Part shown: positions 51,999 through 61,122 of the stretch, in pieces
How positions within the stretch are numbered: the first letter of the stretch is position 1
Layout of the letters: the number at the start of each line of letters is the position of its first letter
Assembly (NCBI RefSeq): GCF_001636055.1
Contig: NZ_CP011789.1
Coordinates: 3,224,001-3,288,000, forward strand
Length of the DNA: 64,000 bases
Direction of reading: 5' to 3'
DNA from: Pseudomonas putida
GTDB taxonomy: Bacteria > Pseudomonadota > Gammaproteobacteria > Pseudomonadales > Pseudomonadaceae
Position numbers and translations under genes: made by a program
The notes under the pieces: model-generated
Seen by the model: the letters and a program-made list of their open reading frames with translations, nothing else
Told to the model about the DNA's origin: nothing
Database searches by the model: none

Positions 51999-53297
51999 AT
52001 GACTACCTTATCGCTCGAAGCGGTTTCGACCGTGCGTACCTCCGCCTACCGCAAGACCGCCTGGCGCCTGATGCCGTTCCTGATGCTGTGCTACCTCTGC
52101 GCCTATCTGGATCGGGTCAATGTCGGTTTCGCCAAGCTGCAGATGATGAACGATCTCGCCTTGAGCGAGACAGTCTACGGCCTGGGTGCGGGCATGTTCT
52201 TCATAGGCTATTTTCTCTGCGAAGTTCCCAGCAACATCATCCTTCACAAAGTGGGCGCACGGGTATGGATCGCGCGCATCATGATCACCTGGGGGATCAT
52301 TTCCGCGCTGTTCGCATTCGTCGAAACAGCGTGGCAATTCTACGTCCTTCGATTCCTCCTTGGTATCGCCGAGGCAGGCCTTGCGCCAGGGCTGCTGCTG
52401 TACCTTACCTACTGGTTCCCTTCCTATCGCCGGGCACGCATGACGGTGTTGTGGTTCATCGCCATCCCACTGTCAGGCATGGTTGGCGGGCCTCTCTCCG
52501 GTTGGATCATGAACCAGTTTGCCGGCGTGCACGGTTGGGCCGGTTGGCAGTGGATGTTTGTGCTCGAAGCGGTGCCGACGGTGCTGGTTGGCCTGCTGGT
52601 ACTGGCTTACCTCAAGGACGGCGTGCACCAGGCCACGTGGCTGAACGACGAAGAAAAGGCCCTAGTTACCCGCGAACTGGCCGAGGACAACCAACAGAAA
52701 GTCAGCCATGGTTCGGTGGGGGAATTCATCCGCGACCGTCGGTTGTGGTTGCTGGCTGGCATCTACTTCTGTGTGGTCATGGGCCAGTACGCCATTACCT
52801 TCTGGCTACCGACCTTGGTGCGCAATGCCGGTGTATCTGACCCGCTGCACATCGGCATGCTGTCCAGCCTGCCTTACCTGTGCGCCATTGCCGCGATGCT
52901 GTTGGTCGGTCGCAGCGGCGACAAGCACCGCGAGCGCCGCTGGCATCTGATCATACCGATGATTGTCGGCGCCATGGGGCTCAGCCTGGCCGCTTTGATG
53001 GGCGGCAACGTGACACTGTCGATCCTCAGCTTGTGCCTGGCTGCGTCGGGAATCCTCTCGGCCACCTCGCTGTTCTGGATGCTGCCCACCACGCTTCTGG
53101 GCGGTGTGTCCGCTGCCGCAGGCATCGCCGCCGTCAACAGCTTTGCCAACCTGGCCGGCTTCTGCTCGCCCTACCTGATTGGGTGGATCACTACCCAGAC
53201 CGGGTCCAGCGCCATCGGCATGTATCTGATTACAGCCGTCCTGCTTGCGGGGGCCTCGTTGGTCCTGCGCATCCCCGCTGCAGCGGTCAATCGTTGA
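51999..53297 (+). CDS. MFS transporter, ACS family
   Basis: The 432-residue carrier has 12 membrane segments and ACS signatures (WRLMPFLMLCYLCAYLDRVNVGFAKLQM, EVPSNIILHKVGARVWIARIMITWG, EAGLAPGLLLYLTYWFPSYRRARM). It is a probable organic anion importer. It lies between the SDR and transketolase genes (17 bp before the latter), so it should carry the pathway substrate. The ATG at 51999 has only a weak AAGAGA RBS. Confidence 0.85.
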   Translation: MTTLSLEAVSTVRTSAYRKTAWRLMPFLMLCYLCAYLDRVNVGFAKLQMMNDLALSETVYGLGAGMFFIGYFLCEVPSNIILHKVGARVWIARIMITWGIISALFAFVETAWQFYVLRFLLGIAEAGLAPGLLLYLTYWFPSYRRARMTVLWFIAIPLSGMVGGPLSGWIMNQFAGVHGWAGWQWMFVLEAVPTVLVGLLVLAYLKDGVHQATWLNDEEKALVTRELAEDNQQKVSHGSVGEFIRDRRLWLLAGIYFCVVMGQYAITFWLPTLVRNAGVSDPLHIGMLSSLPYLCAIAAMLLVGRSGDKHRERRWHLIIPMIVGAMGLSLAALMGGNVTLSILSLCLAASGILSATSLFWMLPTTLLGGVSAAAGIAAVNSFANLAGFCSPYLIGWITTQTGSSAIGMYLITAVLLAGASLVLRIPAAAVNR

Positions 53298-53314
53298 GTT
53301 AACGGAGCTACGTA

Positions 53315-54160
53315 ATGAATACGAACACTATGCTGAAGCCCGCCTTGAGCCTGGCCGAGCGCGCGCACAACATCCGTCGCCATGCGTTGCGCATGGGGCA
53401 GGTGCAAGGTCAAGGTTATGTGGGGCAGGCCCTGGGCGCTGCGGACCTGCTGGCAGTCTCTTACTTCCATGCACTGAGCTATCGGTCCGATGATCCTGAC
53501 TGGGAACCGCGCGACCGCTTCTATCTGTCCATCGGTCATTACGCCATTGCGCTGTATGCCGCCTTGATCGAGGCCCGAATCGTCCCGCTCGATGAGCTGG
53601 AAACCTATGGTTCGGACGACAGCCGCCTGCCCATGTCCGGCATGGCTGCTTATACGCCGGGCATGGAAATCACCGGCGGGTCGTTGGGGCAGGGGTTGGG
53701 TATTGCGGTTGGTGCTTGCCTGGGCCTCAAACGCAAGCAATCGACTTCTTTCGTTTACAACCTCTTGTCAGATGGTGAGCTCAATGAAGGCTCCACTTGG
53801 GAGGCCGTCATGTCGGCCTCTCACTGGAAGCTCGACAACCTCATCGCCATCGTCGATGTGAACAACCAGCAGGCCGATGGTTATTCCAGCGAAATTCTTT
53901 CTTTTGAACCGATCGTCGATCGTTGGCAGGCGTTTGGCTGGTTCACCCAGCGAGTCGATGGCAATGACATCGAAGCCCTGGTCGCAGCGTTCGATGCGGC
54001 GCGCAATCACACAGGCGCGCAACCGCGCGTGATCATTTGCGATACGAAGATGGGCAAGGGGGTACCGTTCCTCGAAACGCGGGAAAAGACCCACTTCATA
54101 CGCGTGGAAGAACATGAATGGGCGTTGGCGCTCAACAATCTCGAAGAAGGAAAACAGTGA
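53315..54160 (+). CDS. split transketolase, N-terminal (ThDP-binding) subunit
   Basis: The 281-residue protein matches the N-terminal half of transketolase: YVGQALGAADLLAVSYFHAL, RFYLSIGHYAIALYAAL, MEITGGSLGQGLGIAVG, and the ThDP motif SDGELNEGSTWEAVMSASHWKLDNLIAIVDVNN. The second Asp/Gly of the usual GDG is replaced by SDG. Half-size subunits of this kind differ from the housekeeping tkt (about 660 residues) and are often catabolic. RBS CGGAG precedes the ATG; its TGA overlaps the next ATG. Confidence 0.9.
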   Translation: MNTNTMLKPALSLAERAHNIRRHALRMGQVQGQGYVGQALGAADLLAVSYFHALSYRSDDPDWEPRDRFYLSIGHYAIALYAALIEARIVPLDELETYGSDDSRLPMSGMAAYTPGMEITGGSLGQGLGIAVGACLGLKRKQSTSFVYNLLSDGELNEGSTWEAVMSASHWKLDNLIAIVDVNNQQADGYSSEILSFEPIVDRWQAFGWFTQRVDGNDIEALVAAFDAARNHTGAQPRVIICDTKMGKGVPFLETREKTHFIRVEEHEWALALNNLEEGKQ

Positions 54161-55179
54161 TGAGCAAGCCGAATAGTTCTACTTCGACTGCCGAGCCAAC
54201 CAAGAAGCGCCTGACCACCTCGGCCATGATCGCGTCGATCGCCGCTGAGGGCCAAGCGACCCGCTCGGCGCCCTTTGGCCATGCCCTGGCTGCGCTGGCT
54301 GAGCAGCGCCCTGAAATTGTCGGGCTGTCCGCAGACTTGTCCAAATACACCGACCTGCATATTTTTGCCAAGGCGCACCCGGACCGCTTCTACCAGATGG
54401 GCATGGCCGAGCAACTGTTGATGAGCGCGGCTGCGGGCATGGCAAGGGAGGGGTTCGTACCCTTCGCCACCACCTATGCCGTGTTTGCCTCGCGGCGCGC
54501 CTACGATTTTATCTGTATGGCAATCGCCGAGGAGAATTTGAACGTGAAGATCGTCTGTGGGCTGCCCGGGCTCACTACCGGTTATGGCCCAAGCCACCAG
54601 GCGACTGACGATCTCGCCATCTTCCGAGCGATGCCAAACCTGATGATCGTCGATCCCTGCGACGCCGTGGAGATCGAACAGGCAGTGCCGGCAATCGCTG
54701 CTCACCAGGGGCCGGTCTACATGCGCCTGCTGCGCGGCAACGTACCGGTAGTGCTTGACGAATACGGGTACAAATTCGAAATCGGCAAGGCCAAGACCCT
54801 GCGCACCGGCAGGGACGTGCTCATCATCTCCACCGGGCTGATGACGATGCGCTCGCTCGAAGCGGCCAACAAGCTCCAGGCCGATGGTGTCGACGTTGCT
54901 GTGTTGCACGTGCCGACCATCAAGCCTCTGGATGAACACACCATCCTGGCCGAAGCGAAGCAGTCCGGACGGCTGGTGGTCACCGCCGAAAACAGCAGCA
55001 TCATCGGCGGTTTGGGCGAGGCGGTTGCCGGATTGTTGATGCGCAACGGCGTTACGCCGACGTTCCGCCAGATCGCGCTGCCCGATGCGTTTCTCGATGC
55101 CGGTGCCTTGCCGACGCTTCATGACCGTTACGGTATCTCGACCGAAGCCGTGTGTGCGCAGATCAAAGCCTGGCTCTGA
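54160..55179 (+). CDS. split transketolase, C-terminal subunit
   Basis: The 339-residue protein has a pyrimidine-binding domain (APFGHALAALAEQRPEIVGLSADLSKYTDL, GMAEQLLMSAAAGMAREGFVPFATTYAVF) with the Glu of GMAEQ that activates ThDP, and a C-terminal transketolase domain (RDVLIISTGLMTMRSLEAA). It starts within the TGATG of the previous gene (1-bp overlap), so the two subunits are made together. Substrates could be non-phosphorylated keto-sugars, since no kinase gene is nearby; that is inference. Confidence 0.9.
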   Translation: MSKPNSSTSTAEPTKKRLTTSAMIASIAAEGQATRSAPFGHALAALAEQRPEIVGLSADLSKYTDLHIFAKAHPDRFYQMGMAEQLLMSAAAGMAREGFVPFATTYAVFASRRAYDFICMAIAEENLNVKIVCGLPGLTTGYGPSHQATDDLAIFRAMPNLMIVDPCDAVEIEQAVPAIAAHQGPVYMRLLRGNVPVVLDEYGYKFEIGKAKTLRTGRDVLIISTGLMTMRSLEAANKLQADGVDVAVLHVPTIKPLDEHTILAEAKQSGRLVVTAENSSIIGGLGEAVAGLLMRNGVTPTFRQIALPDAFLDAGALPTLHDRYGISTEAVCAQIKAWL

Positions 55180-55518
55180 TAATCGCTGGACAGGGCATGG
55201 AAGCCCTGGCAGCGATGGAGGGAAGGGCGCTGGATGCTTGCCGGGCAGTACCCGCGTGGCCATGGCGCGCAACGAGACCCGTGCGCATGCGCCGATGAGT
55301 GTCGATGCGTACAAAGAGAGCCGGCGGCATCCGAGTGGATGCGGTTGCTGTGGCCCGAGCAAACCGGCCAAACCCACCCGCGCAAACCTAAACGGCTCGA
55401 AATCCAGGGCGGCGGGCCGCCCGTGGATGATCAGTCACTGACGGCACCCACCCGGGCCGCGCCACACGCCGAAATCACCTGCACGTTGCGGGTGATTGTT
55501 TGCGTGCGTAGGAAGCGC
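55180..55518. other. intergenic region between convergent operons with a hairpin
   Basis: No gene is evident in this 339-bp region. A hairpin AATCACCTGC (55473-55482) / GCGGGTGATT (55488-55497) with a 5-nt loop lies near the end of the leftward amidohydrolase gene and could serve as a terminator for either side. No T-run follows. Confidence 0.45.
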
Positions 55519-56436
55519 TCAGAAGCCGTACAGCTGGATGGGGTTGTCGCGCAGTATGGAAGCTCGGGTCTCTACCTTTGGCGCCCAATCCATCAAACGG
55601 TCGAGGATCATGCCATCGTCGGGCTTGCTGTTGCTGGCCAGCGTAGGGTGAGGCCAGTCGCTGCCCCACAGCATTCGGTCCGGGCGGTGGCTGATAAGCG
55701 CACTGGCCACGCGCCCGACATCTGCGTAAAGGGGGGCACCGGCTTTCGATCGCAGGTAGGGTGCCGAGAGCTTGACCCAGGCTCTGTCAGTGTCCAGTAA
55801 CCGTACCAGCGAGGCGTAGGCCTCGGATTTCACTCCCTCGGGTTGAGGCACATGCCCCATGTGATCGATGACCACCTTGGTGGACAGGGCCAGTAGCCGT
55901 GGCGCCACTTCGGGCAGCAACGGGCCCGCTGCAATCTGTACGTTCCACCCTAACTCATTGACCCGTGCAGCCAGTTGCTCGAGGCCGTCGAGAGCCTGGC
56001 TGCCTACGCTGAGGTTGAAGCGGATGCCCCGCACGCCGGCTGCATGCAGTGTGGTGAGCTCCTTGTCAGTAACCGAAGTGGCCACTACGGCAACGCCCCG
56101 GGCATCCCCTCGACTGCGCAACAAACCGTCGAGCATGACGCGGTTGTCAGTGCCGTAGGTCGAGGGCGTGACGATCACCATGCGCCGGATGCCCAAGCGC
56201 TGCTGCAGTTGGCGGTAGTCCTCCAGGGAGGCATCTGGCGGTAGCAGGCTGGCGCCAGGGGCAGCGGGGATGCGGCTGTCGTACAAATGCATGTGGCAGT
56301 CGACACTGCCTGGGGGTGGCGTCAGGCGTGGCTTCGCTTGACCCTGGCTGAACGGCACACTGGCCAGCGCACCCATTGAAACGGCGGCGCCCAGCGCGCC
56401 CCCCACCTGCAAGAATTGGCGTCGAGACAAGGTCAT
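55519..56436 (-). CDS. Tat-exported amidohydrolase (COG3618, sugar-lactone/PDC hydrolase group)
   Basis: The 305-residue protein has a twin-arginine signal (SRRQFLQVGGALGAAVSMGALA) and a metal-dependent hydrolase domain. HxH is at His48/His50 (VDCHMHLYD), then VIDHMGHVP and RMLWGSDWPHP with the metal Asp. The group (COG3618) includes LigI, L-rhamnonolactonase, D-galactarolactone isomerase and 4-sulfomuconolactone hydrolase: lactone and cyclic ester openers. Start ATG 56436 has GAGGA upstream and gives the Tat signal directly at the N-terminus. It follows the ACS carrier gene by 85 bp. Confidence 0.82.
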   Translation of the reverse strand: MTLSRRQFLQVGGALGAAVSMGALASVPFSQGQAKPRLTPPPGSVDCHMHLYDSRIPAAPGASLLPPDASLEDYRQLQQRLGIRRMVIVTPSTYGTDNRVMLDGLLRSRGDARGVAVVATSVTDKELTTLHAAGVRGIRFNLSVGSQALDGLEQLAARVNELGWNVQIAAGPLLPEVAPRLLALSTKVVIDHMGHVPQPEGVKSEAYASLVRLLDTDRAWVKLSAPYLRSKAGAPLYADVGRVASALISHRPDRMLWGSDWPHPTLASNSKPDDGMILDRLMDWAPKVETRASILRDNPIQLYGF

Positions 56437-56521
56437 CGGTATTCCTCGGTTTTTTGTTCTTGTCAATGAACGATGCCCACGTTCGCGAGGGAAGGTGGGC
56501 ATCGGGTGCGGCGGTGGTGGC

Positions 56522-57850
56522 TTACTTGGCGCTGACTGCAGTGGCCACTTCAACCTGCTCGCGTTGGCGCTTGCGGCCGATCACCAACACCGCGACACCA
56601 GCCAGCGTGCACAGCGCCGCCAGCGGCATCAGCGCAAGCGCATAGCTGCCGGTGGCGTCGTGGATGGCGCCATAGGCATTCACCATCAGGCCGCCACCGA
56701 TGAGGTTGGCCATGGCGCCAACAGCCGCCAATCCGGCAGCGGCGGTAGACGAAGACAACCAGCCCGAGACCAGTGCCCAGAACGGGCCTTTCATCGAATA
56801 AGCACCCACCAGCACCATGGTCAGCATGACGACGGTGGCCGCCAGCGATGAGGTGAACAGGGTCATCAGCAGGCCGGCAGCGATCAGCAACATGGTCATC
56901 GCGGTATGCCAGCGGCGCTCGCCGGTACGGTCGGAGCTGCGTCCCCAGATGATCATCACCACCGAGGCAATGCCGTACGGGATGGCATTGACCAGGCCGA
57001 TCTGCATGGCGCTGAGGCCAAAGGTTTTAAGCAACTGCGGTGCCCACACGCTCATCGTGCTACCTGCCGCGGAAGCCCCCGAATAGATGAGCGCAAGCAC
57101 CCAGATATCCTTGTGGCGCAGCAGTTTCCACAGCGAGATATGGCCAATGGCAGTTTTCTTCGAAGCTTCTTCAGCCAAGCGGTTGGTCAGCCAGCCGCGT
57201 TGCTCGTCGCTCAGCCACTTGGCCTGTTCAGGGCGGTCAGTCAGCACGAACAGGCAGGCGATGCCCAGCAGCACTGCCGGAATGCCTTCGAGAATGAACA
57301 GCCAGTGCCAGCCGCGCAAGCCCATCCAGCCATCCAGGCTCAGCAGCAGGCCGGACAGCGGCGAGCCAATGAAGTTGGCGGCCGGGATCGCCACCATGAA
57401 CAGCGCCACCATGCGTGCGCGGTAGGCAGACGGCAACCAGTAGGTGAGGTAGAGCAGCACGCCCGGGAAGAAGCCGGCCTCGGCCGCGCCGAGCAGGAAG
57501 CGCATGACGTACAGCGAGTTGGCACCCTGGACGAATGCCGTACCTGCGGAAATCAGGCCCCAGGTGATCATGATCCGGGCAATCCAGATCCGCGCGCCAT
57601 ACCGCTGCATGGCCAGGTTGCTGGGCACTTCGACCAGGAAGTAGGCAAAGAAGAACAGGCTGCTGGCGAAACCGAAGACCTTGGCCGTGAGTTGCAGATC
57701 CTGGTTCATCTGCAAGGACGCCATGCCGATGTTGCCGCGATCGATGATCGCGATGAGGTAGCAGACGATCAGAAAGGGCAGCAGGCGCCATGCAACACGG
57801 CGCATGGTGCTGCGTTCGAGGTCATCCACTGTGGATGTAGCTGAAATCAT
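56522..57850 (-). CDS. MFS transporter, ACS family
   Basis: The 442-residue carrier has 12 segments (WRLLPFLIVCYLIAIIDRGNIGMASLQM, EVPSNLAMQRYGARIWIARIMITWG, EAGFFPGVLLYLTYWLPSAYRARM). It is an organic anion importer by family. The ATG at 57850 follows GGAGAGCATC. It is flanked on the same strand by the hydroxyacid dehydrogenase (upstream) and amidohydrolase (downstream), forming one operon. Confidence 0.85.
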   Translation of the reverse strand: MISATSTVDDLERSTMRRVAWRLLPFLIVCYLIAIIDRGNIGMASLQMNQDLQLTAKVFGFASSLFFFAYFLVEVPSNLAMQRYGARIWIARIMITWGLISAGTAFVQGANSLYVMRFLLGAAEAGFFPGVLLYLTYWLPSAYRARMVALFMVAIPAANFIGSPLSGLLLSLDGWMGLRGWHWLFILEGIPAVLLGIACLFVLTDRPEQAKWLSDEQRGWLTNRLAEEASKKTAIGHISLWKLLRHKDIWVLALIYSGASAAGSTMSVWAPQLLKTFGLSAMQIGLVNAIPYGIASVVMIIWGRSSDRTGERRWHTAMTMLLIAAGLLMTLFTSSLAATVVMLTMVLVGAYSMKGPFWALVSGWLSSSTAAAGLAAVGAMANLIGGGLMVNAYGAIHDATGSYALALMPLAALCTLAGVAVLVIGRKRQREQVEVATAVSAK

Positions 57851-57931
57851 GATGCTCTCCAATTGTTTTTTTTCTGGAGTGACGCGGGGTAAAAGCGCCC
57901 CCTCTCGCGAAGCGGCGCGAGTGGATTGCAA

Positions 57932-58912
57932 TCAGCTGTCGATCAGGTGGCGGTTGACCACGCAACGCGGATCCAGAGCATTGCCCGCCAGGACTTCGAG
58001 TACCTGCCTCACACAGACCAGGCCTACACGGTCACGTGCCTCTGAGGTGTTGGCACCGACGTGCGGAGTAGCGACCAGGGTAGGCAAGCCCCACAGCGGG
58101 CTATCGGCAGGTGGCGGCTCGGGATTGAAGGTGTCCAGGCCGGCACCGGCGATGCGGCGTTCGCTGAGCGCTTTCACCAGGGCGTTGGTGTCGATCAGCT
58201 CGCCGCGGGCGGTGTTGATCAGGATGGCGCCTGGCCGCATGCGCTCAAGCTGGGCAGCGCCGATCAGGTTGTGGTTGGTCTCGGTCAGCGGGCAATGCAG
58301 GCTGATGATATCGCTTTCAGCCAGCAGGCGATCGAAATCCTCTTCCCGCTCGACGTGCAGGCGTGCCGGCAATTCCTTCAGGTAAGGGTCAAACACCTTG
58401 ACCTTCATGCGCAGCGGTGCGACCAGCTCCATCAGGATACTGCCGATGGAACCCAGGCCAACCAGACCCAAGGTCTTGCCCGAAAGCTCGATGCCGTTGG
58501 CCGACGCCTTGTCCCAGTGCCCGTCGCGCATGCGCGCATCCAGCAGGGCAGTCTGCCGGGCGACGCTGAACATCAGGGCAAAGGCGTGCTCGGCCACCGA
58601 CTGGGCGTTGGCGCCCACTGCGATCGATACCGGAATGCCGTGCTCGGCAGCTGCCTGGATATCGATGGTGTTGTAGCCGACCCCGTGCTTGGCGATCAGT
58701 TTGAGCTTTGGCGATGCCTCGATCATGGCGCGAGTCAGTTTGCCCTGACGCACCACGATGGCATCGGGTTGCTCCGCGCGAATGATGGCTTCCAGCTCGT
58801 CTTCGGGCAGGTAGGGCGTAGTGGGGACGATCTTGACGCCGTGCTGGGCGGCAAGGTTCATGGCTTCGGCCGCAAGGGCAGGGCCGGTCAGCAGAATGGT
58901 ATGGGACATCAT
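57932..58912 (-). CDS. D-2-hydroxyacid dehydrogenase
   Basis: The 326-residue enzyme has the NAD motif GLGSIG (152-157) and the catalytic triad Arg236, Glu265 and His284 (TARGEL, PEPP, TPHVGANT). By sequence it is near SerA/glyoxylate-reductase relatives, but as part of a degradation operon it probably oxidises or reduces a 2-keto/2-hydroxy acid. The start is ATG 58912 (or the next codon, also ATG), with AAGG upstream; the frame stays open far upstream without an RBS. It diverges from the RraA-like gene. Confidence 0.87.
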   Translation of the reverse strand: MMSHTILLTGPALAAEAMNLAAQHGVKIVPTTPYLPEDELEAIIRAEQPDAIVVRQGKLTRAMIEASPKLKLIAKHGVGYNTIDIQAAAEHGIPVSIAVGANAQSVAEHAFALMFSVARQTALLDARMRDGHWDKASANGIELSGKTLGLVGLGSIGSILMELVAPLRMKVKVFDPYLKELPARLHVEREEDFDRLLAESDIISLHCPLTETNHNLIGAAQLERMRPGAILINTARGELIDTNALVKALSERRIAGAGLDTFNPEPPPADSPLWGLPTLVATPHVGANTSEARDRVGLVCVRQVLEVLAGNALDPRCVVNRHLIDS

Positions 58913-58977
58913 GGATACCTTGTTCTTATCAGGGCAGTGCGCTGCCACTTGGCGGCGATGACGAAACCCTAGCATAA

Positions 58978-58992
58978 TGAAATGGTGTTGCA
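58978..58992. promoter_or_regulatory. candidate operator, copy 1 of a 15-bp motif
   Basis: TGAAATGGTGTTGCA lies 65 bp upstream of the D-2-hydroxyacid dehydrogenase. It matches the symmetric copy at 63481 at 12 of 15 positions. The motif consists of a G-x-AATG arm and a TT-x-x-A arm. Confidence 0.5.
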
Positions 58993-59060
58993 AGAAATTT
59001 AGTAAGGCATCCGGTATCGTCCCTCGAATGGCGATAAAAAATAAATTGCGCTGGATAGAA

Positions 59061-59075
59061 TGAAATGCAATTCTA
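59061..59075. promoter_or_regulatory. candidate operator, copy 2 of the 15-bp motif
   Basis: TGAAATGCAATTCTA lies 56 bp upstream of the RraA-like gene at 59132. It shares GAAATG-N3-TTCTAAAA with the copy at 63585 in front of the ABC binding protein, 14 of 17 positions in all. Confidence 0.45.
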
Positions 59076-59131
59076 AAAACAGATTCGGCAACAGTCGATG
59101 ACATCGAATAAAACCAAGAGAGGTAGGTCAC

Positions 59132-59809
59132 ATGAGCATTGGCTTCCAAGTGCTTGAGCGCGCACGCAAAGTCGGCGAGGAATGGGTTCGGCGATACCGC
59201 GAGGTTCCGGTTGCCAACGTCAGCGATTCGATGAATCGCATGACCGCAGGTGGTGCCCGCCTGCGTCCAATGCACCGAGAAGGCGTGCTATGTGGCCCGG
59301 CCTTGACAGTCAAGGCGCGCCCAGGGGACAACCTGATGCTGCATTACGCGATCGACATTGCGCAGCCTGGCGACGTGATCGTGGTCGACGCAGGGGGTGA
59401 CCTGACCAATGCCCTGATCGGCGAAATGATGGTGGCCTACGCGGTCAAGCGCGGTGTGGCGGGTATCGTCATCAACGGTGCAATCCGTGATGCGGCCAAT
59501 ATCGGTGCTGGCGACTTCCCGTTGTTCGCTGCGGGTGTTTCGCACCGTGGTCCATACAAGGACGGCCCGGGCGAGATCAACGTGCCGATCGCCATTGATG
59601 GTATGGTGATCGAGCCGGGTGATCTGGTAATCGGTGATGACGATGGCTTGCTGTGCGTGCCTTACGACCATGTAGCAGAGGTTTATGCGGGGGCTACTGC
59701 CAAGCACGCTGCCGAAACTGCCCAGATGGAAAAAATTGCCCAAGGCACCAATGACCGCACCTGGGTCTTGGAGTCCTTGAAGAAAAAAGGCTGCCTGCTG
59801 CCAGGCTGA
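59132..59809 (+). CDS. RraA-like / HMG (4-hydroxy-4-methyl-2-oxoglutarate) aldolase-family protein
   Basis: The 225-residue protein has the RraA fold: VANVSDSMNRM, GPALTVKARPGDNLMLHYAIDIAQPGDVIVVDAGGD, and a metal/substrate set in GEMM and GAIRD (Arg119-Asp120). These last residues are conserved in active class II HMG/CHA aldolases and oxaloacetate decarboxylases, and less so in true RraA, so an enzyme is likely. It can cleave a 4-hydroxy-2-oxo acid to pyruvate plus a second piece. RBS GAGGT precedes the ATG. Confidence 0.85.
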   Translation: MSIGFQVLERARKVGEEWVRRYREVPVANVSDSMNRMTAGGARLRPMHREGVLCGPALTVKARPGDNLMLHYAIDIAQPGDVIVVDAGGDLTNALIGEMMVAYAVKRGVAGIVINGAIRDAANIGAGDFPLFAAGVSHRGPYKDGPGEINVPIAIDGMVIEPGDLVIGDDDGLLCVPYDHVAEVYAGATAKHAAETAQMEKIAQGTNDRTWVLESLKKKGCLLPG

Positions 59810-59818
59810 TCCTGCCCG

Positions 59819-59846
59819 ACGGTGCCCTTGCGATGGAGGGCACCGT
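59819..59846 (+). terminator. hairpin after the RraA-like gene
   Basis: ACGGTGCCC (59819-59827) and GGGCACCGT (59838-59846) form a perfect 9-bp stem with a 10-nt loop, 9 bp after the stop. There is no T-run, so termination is partial at best, and the next gene on the same strand lies 45 bp further on. Confidence 0.6.
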
Positions 59847-59891
59847 GACGATGGATCGGTACCGGGTGCGGGTCTATGAGGATTCGCAGAC

Positions 59892-61118
59892 TTGTCCGAT
59901 TTATCGTCGCCACATCGATCGAACTGGCCTAAGGCCGTCAGGGCGCTCGCCCACCGTAATTTCCAGATCTATTTCGCCGGCCAGGGTGTGTCCACGCTCG
60001 GCAAGTGGGTGCAGCAGGTAGCATTGGCTTGGCTGGCCTATCACCTGACGGGCTCGGCCGTGCTGCTGGGTCTGATAACCTTTCTTTCGCTGGCGCCACA
60101 ATTATTGATCGGCCCCTTGGCCGGTGCGTGGATCGACCGCCACGACAAGCGCCGCCTGTTGATCATCGTACAGCTGATTCTGATCCTGCAGTCGCTGGTG
60201 CTGGCTGTGGCGACTTGGCAGGCTTGGGTCGACGGGGCTTTCATCGCCAGCATGGCTCTGCTGCTGGGCCTGCTCAACGCCCTGGAAACACCGCTGCGCC
60301 AGGCGCTGATCGGCAGTTTCGTCGACGACCCGGCCGATCTGCCCAATGCTCTTGTGCTCAACGCCATGTTGATCAACGCGGCGCGGTTCGTGGGCCCTCC
60401 GCTCGCTGGCGCGCTGATTGCCTTCGCTGGGGAGGCGGCCTGTTTTGCGCTCACAGCGATGGCGTTCATGGCGCTGTTGGGGGGCTTGCTGAAAGTGCGG
60501 GGCACTGCAGGCCCCAAGGCCAGCGGCTCAACCGCAGAGGTGTTTTGCGAAGGCATGCTCTATATGTGGCAGACCCAAAGCGTGCGCCAATTGCTGATCA
60601 ACGTCATCATGGTCAACCTGCTGGCATCCTGCTACGCGGCGCTCTTGCCGATCCTGGCCAGGTCGGTGTACGCCGGCGATGCACGCGTACTGGGCTGGTT
60701 GTGGGGCGCGGCGGGTGCCGGTGCCTTCGTAGCGACACTGGTGCTGGCGATAGGCGGCGCCTTGCCGCGGTTGCGCCAGTTCACCGATGCCGGGGCGCTG
60801 TCATCCGCGGTGGCGCTGGTCGGTTTGTGGTTGGCAGGGAATCTGCCGCTGGCACTGCTAGCGCTGGCCGTGTTGGGCTTTGGCATCACCCTGAGTAACG
60901 TCAGCACCAACATGCAGCTACAAAGCGGCGCGCCCAGCCACTTGCGCGGCCGGGTCATCGCTTTCTACATTGCAATGCGCTTTGGTTTCGAGGCGCTCGG
61001 TGGCTTGGCTGCTGGTCTGATCGCCGCCCGCTGGGGCGCGCCGGTGACCTTGGCGATCGCCGGCGCGGTATTGACGGCGGGGCTGCTGGCCCAGTTCGGC
61101 CTGCATCGCCGCAAATGA
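59892..61118 (+). CDS. MFS transporter, EntS-like
   Basis: The 408-residue protein has 12 membrane segments and an EntS/TMS-type start: ALAHRNFQIYFAGQGVSTLGKWVQQVALAWLAYHLTGSAVLLGLI, RHDKRRLLIIVQ. The EntS group usually exports (siderophores, macrolides), so this may export a pathway intermediate or toxic compound rather than import. Start is probably TTG at 59892, 9 nt after GAGGA; the in-frame stop just upstream and the lack of an early ATG leave no better choice. It is convergent with the next gene, 4 bp apart. Confidence 0.8.
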   Translation: MSDLSSPHRSNWPKAVRALAHRNFQIYFAGQGVSTLGKWVQQVALAWLAYHLTGSAVLLGLITFLSLAPQLLIGPLAGAWIDRHDKRRLLIIVQLILILQSLVLAVATWQAWVDGAFIASMALLLGLLNALETPLRQALIGSFVDDPADLPNALVLNAMLINAARFVGPPLAGALIAFAGEAACFALTAMAFMALLGGLLKVRGTAGPKASGSTAEVFCEGMLYMWQTQSVRQLLINVIMVNLLASCYAALLPILARSVYAGDARVLGWLWGAAGAGAFVATLVLAIGGALPRLRQFTDAGALSSAVALVGLWLAGNLPLALLALAVLGFGITLSNVSTNMQLQSGAPSHLRGRVIAFYIAMRFGFEALGGLAAGLIAARWGAPVTLAIAGAVLTAGLLAQFGLHRRK

Positions 61119-61122
61119 GGGT

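Noticed and set aside
59833..60018. Plus-strand frame MEGTVTMDRY... before the EntS-like gene
   Set aside because: It overlaps the MFS gene in a different frame and shows no domain; the MFS frame has membrane segments and a usable TTG start.
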